From assembly GCA_022592445.1 (NCBI GenBank), contig JABYQR010000179.1, positions 25,700 to 89,699 of the forward strand: 64,000 nucleotides of DNA, read 5' to 3'. Within the stretch, counting starts at the first letter, position 1. Every line of letters begins with the position of its first letter. Shown here piece after piece: positions 22,967 through 36,100 of the stretch. The position numbers and the translations under genes were made by a program. This DNA comes from Cytidiella melzeri (taxonomy: Eukaryota; Basidiomycota; Agaricomycetes; Polyporales; Irpicaceae). Below the pieces are notes generated by a model that saw nothing but the letters and a program-made list of their open reading frames with translations, was not told the origin of the DNA and searched no databases.

Positions 22967-24385
22967 ATGTTCATCGCAATCATAGGCACCCGTGCAGCTG
23001 GAAAAGCGACTTTGAAAGAATACCTCGTCCAGAACAAAGGCTTTATCGACGTAGGGTCCTTGAAACACGTAAGTTGCAATTGACAGTCAAGCTTGTCCGT
23101 ACTTGACATGCCTATTCACAGGATCCCGACATCAACGAAACTTTCTACGACAACGATTCTATAGAGACAAACGAAGATGATCAGCCAGAGTCTCCCCAAG
23201 TGTTGTCCACCCGTGGCTACAAGACCAGGTCGTTCCTTATGATGAATACTCCAATCACAGCTACATTCCCTCACCAGGATTTCTCCTCTGCTTTCACCAG
23301 CCCAGAGTCTCCTGAAAGGCAGATGATCTTTGATACCCAAGCAGAACTGCTCGACTACGTGACACGAAAGTGGCGCTCAGACTTCGTAACGACAGAGTTG
23401 AACACGCGAATGGCACTTGAAACTTTCCGAACTAGGCCTTTCTTCATGGTCGTCAGTGTCGATGCTCCGATCCTCACTCGATATCGACGGCACATAGAGT
23501 AAGCTGTCTCGTTTGCTTCTGTCTGCCTCCTACGCAAGAGCCTGGTTGATGTGAGCCTCCCCCGTAGACGTGGTCACCAAATCCAGGACAGCACCCTTGA
23601 GCGGTTCGTGCAAGAGCACGATGCTCACTTTTACGGAGCGCGTTTCGGCCGCACTCCGGACGGTGTATCCTGTCTCAGAAACCTGCGCGCGTTGGTAGAT
23701 GTCCACGTTAACAACGGCTTTGATACCAAAGAAGATTTGTACGAACACCTCGAGGACCTTGACATTATCAACGGGGAGCGATTGCGGCCTGGATGGGATA
23801 CATATTTCATGCGTCTCGCAGATTTGGCATCACTGCGGTCTAATTGCATGAAACGTCGTGTAGGAGCCATTTTAGTTCGCAATAACCGCATACTCGCTAC
23901 AGGGTAAGCGTGCCTCCAGCTGAGGTATTTTTTTCTACAAGTACCTGTGCTCAACAGATACAACGGAACTCCCCGAGGACTCACCAACTGCAACGAAGGA
24001 GGCTGTAAACGCTGTAATAGCGCCAGCGAGATATCCGACGAATGTGTTTGTCTCCACGCTGAGGAGAACGCTCTTTTAGAGGCTGGACGCGAACGCGTCG
24101 GCGACGGATCTACGTTGTACTGCAACACGTATGCGGCTTCTTCACCTGGTCTCAAAGTGTGCTAAAAACTACTATCGCAGCTGTCCTTGTCTCAAGTGCA
24201 CGATCAAGATAATACAAACAGGCGTGAAAGAAGTTGTGTACAATTTGAGCTACAAAGTGTACGTACATCCTGTGATTACATTCTATCATTGTCCTGACTA
24301 TTGAATTAGGGATGATGCCTCTGCTCTGTTGTTCAACGAGGCAGGAGTATCATTGCGTCGTTATGCGTCTCCCCCCGAGTTATAG
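22967..24385 (+). CDS. DCD1: Deoxycytidylate (dCMP) deaminase
   Basis: It deaminates dCMP to dUMP, feeding thymidylate synthesis. Six exons: 22967-23068, 23122-23498, 23568-23903, 23958-24128, 24181-24258 and 24310-24385. The zinc site is complete: HAEENAL (His plus catalytic Glu) and PCLKC with the two zinc cysteines, split by an intron. The cytidine-deaminase fold starts around WDTYFMRLADLASLRSNCMKR and includes GYNGTPRGLTNCNEGGC. The N-terminal 180 residues form a nucleoside-kinase-like part, beginning MFIAIIGTRAAGKAT, a degenerate P-loop as in other fungal DCD1 proteins. The gene converges on TTI1, with 92 bases between the stops. Confidence 0.93.
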
Positions 24386-24477
24386 CCTATGTAGGATGTC
24401 AGAAGTTAACTTCTAATCGCAATTCTACAACATACCTCATTTGATTGCTATGTAGACCCTCAGCTATGGCCAGCGGT

Positions 24478-27400
24478 CTAAATCGCCGCCAAGATCTCTC
24501 GTACATTCTTCTCGATTGACCAGCGCGGGTTATGCAGGAACGACAATTGCTCTATCTCCCCTTGAGTCGCAGACAAAGCGAGCCATACCGCGTCAGGATT
24601 GTTAGCGCTCAAGGCCCGATATAACTCATTTGCGTGGCTTTGGAGCTCTTCATGTGCCTGATCATGAAGGAACCTGCGGAAGGCAACAATTACTTCCCAC
24701 GTCGTCGTATCCTTGGCCTGTACACCGCGTGCAGCAGCTCTCATCGTATCGATCATTGCTTTGTAAAGCCTGTGAGACACGGTATACGCCGACTCTGTGC
24801 CCACTGTCCCAGGTCGCCTCCTCGCCAACGCGCTGGTTGACTCAGCTACCTCCAACTTTCGAAGCATGGTCCGAAATCGAGGCCAAACGTCGTCCCATAC
24901 ACGCTTGTGCATAAAGTCACCGACGTGGTCCGCTAGCACTTGGGCAAGGGAGGTAGCAGCTGCCACAACGAATGGCTCTGCGTCTTCCAGGCGGTTAAGA
25001 ATGAAGGGCCACGCCTGGTGTATGGATGGCAATAGTGCGGACTCTGGGAGTACGGGTACTGCAGAAGCAAGGACGTTCAATATGCGGGCACGGATCAGTG
25101 GGGACCCGTGTGTCAGAAAATAGAGTGAACGCGAAACAATTTGTTTCGTGAGCACCTGTGTGGGCGTTGACGGTGTGTCGTCCAAAATGTCCTCCGCCCG
25201 TCCAGCGTGGGGGTCCTCCTGCTGATCGTCTTTTGCTCCCCAATCATTTTGCGGCACTTGGTCGAACTTGGGCCGTTGGGTTTCTTCTTCGTCGATCTGC
25301 ACCTTATGACGACAAGAGAACCACTCGAAGAAACTGTCGAACTGCTTGCTGTCGGTTTGACCGCTGTAACTGGATGGTTCTGCACGTTTTGGCTCGGTGT
25401 GATTCTGCTCGTCACTTCCGACGACGAGGACGACTTCTAGCAACACAGCGATGAGGCCATCCACCAGAACCTCGTACCCATGAAACTCATCCAGTCTGTC
25501 AAAGCATTCTTCAACCACATCACCAGCTTTGTGCACGACATCGCGACCTACCAAACGCGTCAAGATGACGAGGACCTTGGGTGCATCGATGTCAAGCCAC
25601 CTGCGACTTAGCCGCCGCGAGACCGCGTCCAAGGCGTAATCGAAGTTGGACAATAGCAGATTGGCCGGCGATGCATAAGACGTAGACTGCGTGATATAAT
25701 GCAAGGTTGCCAGGGCCGTGGAAGACAAGTGCGCCGATTCTGACACCAGAGAGTGCATGATGGGATAAAGGACGTTGAGCAAGAGAGGCGTGAACCGTGC
25801 TTGTAGAATTCCGGCACATACAGATATGACTTGAAGTGCTAGAGCCTTGCGTAGAGACGGGTTGGGAGGTGGAGCCGAAGGAGCAACGCTGAAAGCAGGA
25901 GTAGGCCGTCCCAAGTCAAGAGGCGAGCGAATGGTGATGAGGCCCTTCGTGTGCTCTACCACCACGTCCTCGGAAACATCCAAATGGGTCTTCTCGCTAG
26001 ACAAAGAAGGATTCTGATGTTCATCCAAGAGATACTCGTTTTCTTCCCACATCTCGGGTAGTGTTTTGGCCACACCACGCACGAACTTCTCAAGTTTCTT
26101 CATTCGCTGCATTATTGATACGTCCAAAGAGTCGAGCGAAACTTGGCCAATGCCTTCCAATAACCTACATCCGCACCATAATCCTGAGATTGCTCTGCTG
26201 TCCTGCCTGTGTTCTCCTATGTTTAAGAACCATTCAACGGCGTAAATCCCATCTTCGCCCGAAGCGCGGCCCATCGCTCGAAACATCCGCTCCAATGCAT
26301 CTTGGGCAGAGCGGGAGGTAAGGAAAAGTATGGTAACCTCTGGGAAGGGAATGTTTTGCACGGCTCCGCTATTGCTCTCGAGCATGAGTTGCGGAGCTGA
26401 CGCCGAGGTACTCCAGATAGGCGGAGGATTGAATGTCAAGACGGAGAGAAGACTCCATCCCCACCGCTCGATGCCGCCATTCGGACCTAACAGCCTGCTA
26501 AATTCATGGCCGACAGCATACAAACGACGCCCCGTGCTATCCTCGACTTCAGATGACACGCAGCATATAGCTTCGATAACCTTTGCCGCATGCTCAACTT
26601 TGGCGTCGGAATGCGAAGACAGAAGTCGAGGTAAGGATGTCAAGTGCTCTCTTAGAATTTGTAGCAGGATCTGCATGAGGGAGTGTCGGGACGTCGAAGT
26701 TGGATTGAGTAAGTGGAGCAGAGATCTCTTTGCATGTGAAGATACCGCTTCGTAGTCGGAGTGAGTTAAAGATAGGAGCCAAGAGATTAGAGGGGGTCGA
26801 CTCTGTGGTAAAGTCAAACGAGTGGCTTCGAGGATGGCAGCAGAGAACGAGGAGAGGGCTAGAAGGGCAGATGAGGTAGGATGCGATATCAGAGAGTTGA
26901 GAGATATCAGGGCCATATGTAATTGGGATGAAGTGCCGCGCAGCCAACTCTTCGTGCGAGGTGTGGTATAGGGTGTGGGCGGCTTTTGATCCTGAGTTGG
27001 TTGCGTCTTCAACTCCACGAGATCTTCCAAGCTGTCAACGGCGACAACAACGCCTTCTTTTATGCATATCTCATCTCCAACAGCGCGTATGATTATCTGT
27101 TGTAGAACGTCCAAGGCAGAAGCAACGATGTCTCCATTCGCCCAGGTCTTCATGTAATCTATAGCCAACGCATTCTTGCACATACAGCTTACCACGCCCG
27201 GTAGAACCGACGTGACGACATCATCAGCAAGGTATTCCGCAATAACCAAGCGGAGAAGCTTGAGAGACGCGCGAATGAGCGGTAAATGCTGAGACTTTGT
27301 GGTCGTTAGAAGCGAGTCCACCGTTTGACCGATGATTGGGAGAAACCGAGATGTCTTGCTATGTGCCTGGATCGTATTGAAGATATTAACAGGGCGCATC

Positions 27401-27951
27401 GCAGATCTCTGAGCCCCAAGAGGATCTTCATCGGGAAGACGCTTACGCAAAAGCGTCCAGAGGCACCGAACTGCAGCCTCTTTCGTCTCGTCAGCTCTGT
27501 CTCTACCCTTCCCTTTGTTCTCAATGCCGCCGATTATAGCACCACAAAGCAAGAAAATCTGCTCCCAGGTCTTGAGATCCATATCCCACCACCAGTCATC
27601 GCAGAGGATGGCCAGGACAACCAAAAGCTTTTCGAGTAGTTGATCCGGAATCGCAGAGGCAGGGTTCCTCCTGAGGATAGTGGAGATGGGGAAAAACACG
27701 TAAGAGATGATAGCTGGTTTCAATGTTGAACCACGGGTTTTGGTGTCGCGTAATATTGCCAGAACTTCTGAAAGCAGATTGGACACCACAGGAATGGATG
27801 TTGGTGTCAAGACCTGGTTACCCAGCAGCGGAACGCACAAGGCCTTCAGCTAACGAGAGCGATAGACGTCGATTTCAGTTCAAAAATGTGTGATGATAGG
27901 TGCTCTCACATCCTTGAACAATTTCTTGTCCTCTTCGCTACGACTAACCAT
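24478..27951 (-). CDS. TTI1: TTI1, TEL2-interacting protein 1 (TTT complex)
   Basis: A subunit of the Tel2-Tti1-Tti2 complex, which works with Hsp90 to stabilise newly made PIKK kinases (TOR, ATM, ATR, DNA-PK types). Two exons: 27951-27910 (MVSRSEEDKKLFKD) and 27849-24478, giving 1137 residues. The joined start runs into LKALCVPLLGN, as in TTI1 orthologs. The long second exon is made of HEAT-like helical pairs. The best conserved part is near the C-terminus (LYFLTHGSPLIRARILNVLA, WPFILNRLEDAEPFVVAAA, MHKRVWDDVWPRF). It is divergent from the aminodeoxychorismate synthase gene, with 465 bases between the starts. Confidence 0.88.
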
Positions 27952-28416
27952 GCTGCTCTCGACATGCGCCCACCGGCTGGGTTGACGCTTACTTGCTTGC
28001 TGCAATTAAGGGCGTCGTCAACCGTCGTTACCAAAGACAGAGACAACGTTTGTGTTTTGAATATGGACCGCTACCACGTAGGCCAATGCCCGCTGTGAGG
28101 ACGATGTCAGTGCGACTCGTGACTTGAAGTTGCCACCGGTGCAAACGGGTTGAAGGCCTGGCGCTTAATATTATTGATCCGTTGATCCGCTGATTCCCAA
28201 AAATACGCAAGACCGCCTTTGTGGCGTTTGACCCAGAGATTTTCAGCGGAATGGCCAGAGCTGAACCTTACTCGCAGTGCGCACCTCTGTCCGACTTCGC
28301 AAGCTCAAACCATGCTCTCTCTACCACCTCCTCTCATCTAACTTATTACTGCATTCTTAGAGGTTTTTTGGGTCCTTCAGGCTTTCTTTTGCGTATGCTG
28401 CTTCCAAACACCCAAA

Positions 28417-30836
28417 ATGTCTCCTCGTATTTTGCTCATCGATTCTTACGACTCGTTCACTTACAAGTACGTCCATCTCACAATTGCTGATGTTGTTTTG
28501 GCTTTGTCAACTGAAGGCGAAAAGTCTCGCAGCACTTTGTCGCAAAGCCATCCCAGGATGCACACTCCACATCATCAAGAACGACGCCCTCTCCTTCCCC
28601 ACCCTCTCCAGACTCCTCCCTCACTTCTCTGCCATCATCGTTGGTCCAGGACCCGGCTCACCTTCCAACGACGCAGACATCGGTGTTGTTCGCTCCATCT
28701 GGAACTTGCCTTCTGCTTCGCTTATACCCGTCTTTGGTGTTTGCCTTGGCCTTCAAAGCCTCGCTATCCAATTTGGCGGCACGCTTAAACGACTTAACGT
28801 CGTCAAACATGGCCAAATATCACGCATCGAGCATGAAAATACTGGTATATATAAAAACGTCGGCAATGTTCACGCCGTACGATATCATTCCTTACACGTT
28901 GTACTCAATGGCGACGAACCCTTGCAAGCTCTGGCGTGGGCTGACGATGGAGAAGAAGAAAACGGAAGGGTGCTGATGGCCGTGAAGCATGTGACAAAAC
29001 CGTTCTGGGCGGTTCAGTACCATCCGGAGTCGGTCAGGACGGAAGGAGGAGGTGAAGAGGTTGTACAGAACTGGTGGCGGTTGGCTAGGCTGTGGAGTGC
29101 CATGAACGGACGAGAGGTTCAACTCTGGTCTGAGGAGGCTGAAGTTAGCATAGGTCCCGCCTGGCCTCATGTACACCCTGCGAATATCCCCGACCAGCCT
29201 TCGACCCCTACGAGCGAACACAAACGCGTCACTTGCCGCATTTTAGAGGCATTGGACTTGGACATACCCACGGTCTGCGAGTCCTTGGGTGTCAAGGATG
29301 ACTCAACGGATTTCGCGATGCTTGAATCTGCTGCTCAACCAGGGAGATTCACTATCATTGGATGCCTTCATCCCACAAGTCCGAGGATCACCTACAGGCG
29401 AGGGGAAACCCGCATTTGTGTCACTGCGAACGCAGTAGACAGCTGGATCGACACTAGAGGGGATGTATGGACCTGGCTGGCTGACTATATGCGTTCCAAA
29501 AAAGCGTATGGCGGCATGGACAACATACCGTTCTGGGGCGGTTTCATAGGCTTTCTGAGCTACGAGCTCGGTGTAAAGTCACTTTCGCCGTCACTAAGCA
29601 GGCCCGCAGAACACAGCAGCCAACATCACGACATCAATCTTGTGTTCGTTGAGCGAAGCATCGTTTTGGATTCAGTGACTGGCAACACGCTCGTACAGTC
29701 GATTCTTCCGCAGGACGATGCATGGCTTTTAAGCATGGAAGCACAACTGCGGGCGCTTGCTACTACCTCGTCAGCCAAGGACGAGTGCAACCGTTCCTCC
29801 GTTCGAAAGAGACGGCGCACAACGGAGTGTGCAACCTCCCCGACAGTCGTCCTCCCTGATCGCAAAGACTACATCGACCGTATTAAACGTGCTCAAGAGT
29901 TTCTCTACTCTGGCGATTCGTACGAGCTGTGCTTGACCGCGCCCACTCGAATTCGCGTTCCCATCGTCTCAGCGAGTAATGATGCAAGCTCTTCATCCTG
30001 GCAACTGTACAGCACGCTTCGCAAACGCAACCCAGCACCGCATTCGGCATATCTCCGTCTACACCCCTCAACGATGGTCTGCTCCTCGCCTGAACGTTTT
30101 ATGTCGTTCTCGAGACCTCCGAACGGCGTCTGCCAGCTACGGCCTATTAAAGGTACTGTTCGAAAAGGCCCTGGGATTACACGATCCGTCGCCGAGGAGG
30201 CGTTGATTGGGAGCGTGAAGGAGGTGGCGGAGAACTTGATGATTGTTGATCTAATCAGGCACGATTTACACAGCGTCGTGGGGGACGATGTTGACGTGAG
30301 GCAGTTTTGCGGTGTGGAGGAGTATGAGACGGTGTGGCAGCTGGTCAGCGTTATCGAGGGTCGACTGCCGCGGGACGCTGAGCTGGACAGTGGGAGTAAC
30401 TTAGGCTGGGAGGTTCTCAGGCACAGTCTACCTCCAGGTCAGCTCCCAGGTCTTAGCTCTCGGTGCCGTGATTAATATTGACTGATGGTGTGCGTGTGTA
30501 CTTTTCATTGTAGGCAGTATGACAGGTGCTCCGAAGAAGCGTAGCGTTGAGATTCTTCATGGCCTAGAAAATGTGGACCGCGGTGTCTATTCTGGTGTCT
30601 TCGGGTACTGGTGCGTGGGAGGCGGCAGCGACTGGTCAGTAACCATCCGTAGCTGCTTCAAACTTGATCCCAAACGCGATTCGTCGACGGAGACACAAGA
30701 GTGGACGGAATGGACGTTAGGCGCCGGCGGTGCTATCACCGCTCTATCAGATCCTGCGGCTGAGTGGGAGGAAATGTTGGCGAAGGTCGAGAGCGTATTG
30801 CCGGCATTCACTGTTGAACAGCTCAGCAGCTGTTAA
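28417..30836 (+). CDS. Aminodeoxychorismate synthase (PabA-PabB fusion)
   Basis: It makes 4-amino-4-deoxychorismate from chorismate and glutamine, the first step to p-aminobenzoate and folate. Three exons: 28417-28466, 28525-30437 and 30514-30836, giving 761 residues. The N-terminal glutamine amidotransferase has DSYDSFTYN, GPGPGSP, the nucleophile loop PVFGVCLGLQSL and the partner motif WAVQYHPES. The C-terminal chorismate-binding domain has YSGDSYELCLT, SPERFM, PIKGTVRKG, ENLMIVDLIRHDL and PPGSMTGAPKKRS. The PIKGT lysine is typical of aminodeoxychorismate synthase; anthranilate synthase has PIAGT. This and the domain order rule out TRP genes. Confidence 0.93.
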
Positions 30837-31209
30837 GCACTTGCCATATTTTATGTGTTTGCTACTCATCTAGCATCCTGTACATATAATCTTACTGACC
30901 CGCGCTATTCATCTAGCACTTGTTATCCTAAGCTCGTATAGTCGGCCATCATAGCGAGCACTAACACCAGCTACGTATGCTCAAAGGCACCTTACAGTAG
31001 ACGCCTGTGGACAACGAACGTGCATGCGGGCGTTGCGCTGAACCAACCAGCTCGCAACAAACGGGACATTGCAAGGATAGCGAGTAGCTGTCACGACTTT
31101 GTACCTGAGACTTGCCTCCAATGCGCTGCGGACAGTATGTTTGTGCAGCTTTCATTACTCATGCCTGCATCTCACATACCCCCCTCCTTACCATTCGCAA
31201 TCCCCCAAC
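30837..31209. other. Intergenic gap
   Basis: No gene or RNA is seen. It holds the 3' flank of the aminodeoxychorismate synthase gene and the upstream region of the following pseudogene. Confidence 0.4.
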
Positions 31210-32566
31210 ATGGACGACCCAATATCAGTAATCGCCCGACAATCACCTCCCCCATCGTACGTATCTTCAAATTGTCTCGCCTGTTCTTATCACAACTGAT
31301 CACGAAACAGCACACACCTTCATTCCTGAAGCCTTCTACGGCAGCGACGACAGCCATGGCTCACAGAACAGCCCACACGATCACAGGAGTGACAGGCGTC
31401 GCTCCTCTCCCTCCAGCCGCGCTGGCCTCGAGCCCAATCGCTCTGCGGCCCCGCCAACAACAGATCCAGCTGGTTTCCTAGGAAGGTGTGAAACAGAATG
31501 TGGTAACAACATCCATCCTATTGAGATAGCCCGCATCCGGACTGGGTCTTCTATCAGCACCGGCCAAGGTTCTTATTCGCTGGACGAAGCATGGAGTCAG
31601 TACTCAACTTTGCTCAATGCCGTCGGTCTACCGCCCCTCCAAGTTCCTCTCAGGTGCACGGTACAGTTATACCCCCGTCCACAAACTTCCTTCAGGCACT
31701 GTCGCCTCTCTCGGGTCCTGTCAGGACCTTCCCGAGTCCTTCCCTCTCCCGGCAGTCACCGCTGATCTCTCCTGTTTCCCCGCTGCAACTGCAGGTCCCG
31801 TATACATGTAAATTCTACGAGGCACCGGATGGCGGTGTGGCTCTGTATCCTCCTGGAGATATATGCCACCATACGCAGCTGTGTCATATTCGAGTGACTC
31901 TGAGTTGCTTCATGCCAACTTCGTTCATCACCACTATCGAGCGGGGAGGCACGCGGCAGCCCGTTGCTCGCTTCGAGTGGGCCATCCTGATTCACCTTCC
32001 TCAATAGTACGTTCTCACGTTGGCGATTGCATTGCGCAGAACGGGACTCTCACGCGACCCGCCCAAGCTCTTTATGGGTAACACGCCGTACCAACTCGGC
32101 GAAGTGTTTACAAACTTTCGCAAAGTGGGAACAGAACTCGAGGTACGCATTGTCTACGCTCTTACGCTCAGCTTGTAGGTCGCAGCGCTGATGTTCGCAA
32201 TAGCAGGAACGCTGGAGATGGATTCGTGGGCGGTTTGCATTGGACTTGTAGCGACAGCGAGGCCACTGTGCGTCGATAGTCATTATTTTTGCTTGCGAAA
32301 ACTGACCTCAGCCGCGATTGGATCATTTGCGTACACAGTGCCACCATGAACACGACAGAAACAAGACCCCGTTAGCGCAGTGGATACAGCGGCTGCGGCC
32401 TATTTGCCGGGTGCGAGGTACACCGGCGATCAGCCTGTGACGAAGCGTATAGTGCATACGACTGACATGGCATTGTTGGACGAGATAGTGGTCTCCGCAT
32501 TATTGGTGGAACGCAAGAGGCAGACTTTGCATGACGGACACCAGAACAAAGACTTGTGGGACTGAT
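31210..32566 (+). pseudogene. Frameshifted paralog of the 33.2-34.8 kb gene
   Basis: The same exon plan as the downstream gene can be followed. The conserved core reads CKFYEAPDGGVALYPPGD and FITTIERGGTRQPVARFE, then TGLSRDPPKLFMGNTPYQL, RWRWIRGR, and a C-terminal exon ending LLVERKRQTLHDGHQNKDLW. Relative to the paralog, frame is lost at the first splice junction, near 31640 (one base missing), near 32238 (about five bases missing) and near 32378. The donor after ARFE is GTGGGC in place of GTGAGT. No single splicing solution restores one protein, so I call it dead. Confidence 0.75.
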
Positions 32567-33240
32567 GTTTACAGGACCGGATTCTTTACAATCAGCTCAT
32601 CTCACGCTGGACCTCCACTATTGGTACCACCACCATTATGCGTTACCTCCTGACTCACGCTTTCATTTACTACGCTTTTCAGCTTACACTTATTCGTGTT
32701 GTTATCATGGACCACGCCTACCCAATGCCAACAAGAGACCCACATCTTGCGCATACCCTGTCTTCACATCTATATCACACCACATGTAACATGCTCGCAT
32801 CGCTTTCCTGCCTGATTCTTGTTGAAGCCACATATCAGGAATGGTAACAGTACGTGTTCTTGTCAGCTGGGGCCCATGCGAGTTACTACTGTGGAGATTT
32901 CAGTGCCCGTTATAATCATGATGATGATAACGCGAAGGACGTACCTTGTATGTCAGAATGTTCGACTAGTGCTTCCGCGGCAGCCCTGGGAAGAAATACG
33001 GCTCCGGGGACGACGGGAGTTCTGACAGATCTGGAGATGCGCACACAGGAAACAAACGTGCGTGGTCCTCGCGCCAACCACATTGCGAGGTGAGTAGCTG
33101 CATTCGATCAAGCATATAGCTTCTGTGCCTGAGCTCCGACTAGCCGTGTCTGGCCTTGCCAATGATTCTGACAGACGATGCCTACGGCTTGATAAATATA
33201 CCTTTCCTCTCTTAAGCCTTTTAGACACTGACACACAACC
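32567..33240. other. Gap between the paralogs
   Basis: A plus-strand frame at 32854-33093 (FLSAGAHASYYCGDF...) is open but has no ATG at its start and no known domain. It may be debris of another copy. Confidence 0.3.
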
Positions 33241-34763
33241 ATGCACAGCAAGCCAGACTTACGCAACGGAGTCTTGTCTCCTCCGCCAACGTACGCACAC
33301 TCAAGTTTTGGCGTGTAATTATATGGACACCGTGACTGACGCTTGGCTGTTCAGTTACAACAAGCTAGCGGACCAGGCCAAAGGTATCGATAGCGTATAC
33401 CTTTCCAGCAACAGCGACGACGACCGCCCACCCTCCCGATTTAGCTTCTACTCTGTCGAAACCATGGACGACAGACGCCTCTCCTCAGAGTCAGGTCGTG
33501 CTACGCCTCAACCGAGCAAGACATCGCAGAACGCTGTCCACGCAAGACGTTACTCGGAGGCTAGCAATGTCCTTCCTGTCGAGGTTTCATATCTCCAGTC
33601 AGGTGGCTCAGGCGAAGATTCAGACGGCAGGGAGGACTGCCATTCAACGCTCATCAATGCAGCAGGCTTACCGACCCCTCCTGGTACTGTTGCACACATC
33701 CCATCCATCTCTCCGCCACTGTCACACACGTCCAGTAAGGTGGCTTCCTATTTCACCGCGTCAGACCGGGATGACCCTGCTGTCCTGAACTTCTTCCGCC
33801 CGCACTCAGGTGAAGATTTGTCACCTCTGTCGGACGGTTCGTTCAGGATTCAGAACCTGCAGAGTACGTCCTCCCACTCGCAGTCGCCCTTGGTGTCTCC
33901 CGGCCGTGCTCGGGCGAGGCCACAGTCACAGCAATTGCCGGTCCCCTGTGCGTGTACTTTTTACGATGCAGCAAATGGGAGCATGGCTCTGTACCCTCCG
34001 GGGGACGCCGATAACCACACACCCTTATACCACATTCGGGTGGCCCCCAGTTGCTTCATGCCAAACGCCTTTATCACCACAATCGAACGCGGAGGCACAC
34101 GACAGCTCGTTGCTCGCTTTGAGTGAGTGTATCACACTTCCAATTCTTGTACATCTCTGACAAAAGTGGTTGTTCTCACACCCTGTCATGGCCAACTACA
34201 CACAAACACACAGAATGGGCTTGTCACGCGATCCTCCGACGCTATTCATGCACAACACGCCGTATCAGCTCACGGACGTCTTTTCAAAGTTCCGCAAGAT
34301 CCAGTCAAAGCTCAAGGTACACAAAAGTTTCTCTCAATAGCTTTTCCCATGTGTTCTCCAGACCTTGCCAGCAAGTTCGGATCTTACTGATGTACGTGCA
34401 AGCAGGATCGCTGGAAATGGGTTCGTGGACAATACAACCTGCACTGGAACTGTATCAGTGAATACGAAGCTTTCGTACGTCAATCCATTCCTTTTACCAG
34501 TATCTGCACAGAGCATTTTTTTACCGTAGTGCCACCACGAGTACGACCAAGACAAGCACCCGCTGGCTCGTTTAATCCCGGCGGCGGCAGCGTTCGCGCC
34601 TGGGACCATAGTCAACCCTCCGACTGGTTTGCCTGTGACCAAGCTGATAGTGTACACGCCTGATGCGGCGCTGTTGGATGAAATCGTGGTATCTGCGCTG
34701 CTTGTGGAGCGTAGGAGGCAAACTCCATGTGAGGGCAATCTGAATAAGGACTTGTGGAATTGA
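33241..34763 (+). CDS. Unknown protein, intact member of a tandem pair
   Basis: Five exons: 33241-33290, 33355-34122, 34214-34316, 34406-34474 and 34530-34763, giving 407 residues. All introns are GT..AG and the frame closes exactly. Residues 1-240 are Ser- and Pro-rich and look disordered. The folded part starts near CACTFYDAANGSMALYPPGD and contains FITTIERGGTRQLVARFE, GLSRDPPTLFMHNTPYQL, DRWKWVRGQYNLHW and CHHEYDQDKHPLARL. It ends with IVVSALLVERRRQ. I do not recognise the family. Conservation with the dead upstream copy across the folded part suggests that part is functional. No signal peptide or membrane segment is seen. Confidence 0.7.
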
Positions 34764-35829
34764 AGGTGCAAAGCAGCTTTGTGAGGGTGTGTTTGTGCGA
34801 GCTACTAGCAAACAAAGAATATCATTGATGCAGGGGGCGTGCGGGAGAAGAATGGTTTAGATATAAGAGGGAATTGCCCCCGAGAAAAAAATGGTGAAAG
34901 CTTGGACCAAGTTGGACACAACGCTCCCGCAAGCCTGGATCTCGAGAGGCAGCAGTACAAGACCAAAACCCTCAAATCTCGACGACCTTGTGCAACTACG
35001 CCAGCTCACTGGCACCGTTGGCTCTCTCAATCCGCATTCTCTTGCAAGGGGTCCCATCCAGAACAAAAACCGAGTCTTCCGCAACGTTTGGCTGTCCCAG
35101 CCGTACTGCTCATACCGATGGCAATAAGGATTCGGACAAATCAGACAACAACTATGAACCGCAATTGGACACCCTCACCATTAATATTACTGTTCTTCTT
35201 ACCGCTGTTAAAACTATATAATATAATATGTAGTTTCCCACACCTTGTTCCAAGGACACTTCAAGGTAGCAGAGTTCCCACAGTCTTGATAAGGAAATTA
35301 TGCAGCTGTATATGGTAACTCCAGTAGTAACCATCACATTAGCTGAGATGTACAGATATGGGTTGTGTAGACTAAGTAGTATAGCACTATAGGTATACTG
35401 CACATATATGTACACCTGTGTTCTAGTAGGATAGGAAATGACATGGAAAGCACGTAGTACAACTCCAGAGGACACCTAAAGCGTACATCTGAGGACAAGT
35501 ACTAGCATGAGTCATTTACTCATTATGTACGCCTCTGGTACAAGTGCTGAGCCTAGTCATACAATGAGTCATGCATGGATAGCATGAGTCATGCACTTAG
35601 TAATACAGTAGAATAGCTGAAGTAGACATGTATAGTATTTGCTTACATAAGTAGATACAGACATGTATATAAGCAGAGCTGCTGAAGCAGCAAGAATAAT
35701 AAGACTCATCTTTGAAGCTTAACAGACTCTACCCCTCGCACACAACTTCCACTTTGTTAGCACCTTCAGTCGAGTTGAAGACAGCATGACAGCAATGTAA
35801 CAGAACATCATACATTCCTAGGAGTCGGG
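34764..35829. other. Gap: LTR-like and unassigned sequence
   Basis: No gene is supported. Around 35500-35600 the motif ATGAGTCAT recurs several times. GTATATAAGCAGAG at about 35666 is a TATA-like element followed by CT/AC-rich sequence to about 35755, as in LTR promoters. Ends and target duplications could not be set. Confidence 0.35.
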
Positions 35830-35837
35830 GCCACCCA

Positions 35838-36100
35838 TCAACATATGGTTGTCGACACACATCTCCGGTCATCCTCCAGGTCTGCAAGATGTGTCACATG
35901 GTAGGTTTGCTGATCCCAGTTGCAAGAGCAATTGCTTTGCTGCTAAGAGTTGCAGCCATGGCTACAACAAGCTCCTTCTGCTCTGGCGGTATATGGCATT
36001 GGTTTCCGGGGCATGGCAACAAGATTGAGTCAAGTGAGTCAGGGCTGCTGTTAAGACCGACTATTGTCAAGTCAGAACCCCTTGGTGTAGCTACACACAA
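35838..36100 (-). pseudogene. Tc1/mariner-like transposase N-terminal remnant
   Basis: Read on the minus strand, PPEQKELVVAMAATLSS-KAIALATGISKPTM resembles the helix-turn-helix start of Tc1-like transposases. Further 3' on that strand, an out-of-frame HILQTWRMTGDV-type stretch ends near 35838. No catalytic DDE part follows. It is fused on its 5' side to the gag-like tail that reads on the opposite strand. Confidence 0.5.

Noticed and set aside
22967..23068. A separate kinase gene before the deaminase
   Set aside because: The P-loop-like start is in frame with, and spliced to, the deaminase, as in other fungal DCD1 proteins.
28417..30836. Anthranilate synthase or TRP1-type gene
   Set aside because: Domain order and the PIKGT motif fit aminodeoxychorismate synthase.
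32370..32420. A tRNA-like D-arm (GTTAGCGCAGTGG)
   Set aside because: The stretch aligns with the coding last exon of the paralog at 34.5-34.8 kb, and no acceptor stem or T-arm was found.
31210..34763. Velvet-domain proteins as the identity of the tandem pair
   Set aside because: No velvet motifs are visible; only the gene plan and low-complexity N-terminus suggested it.
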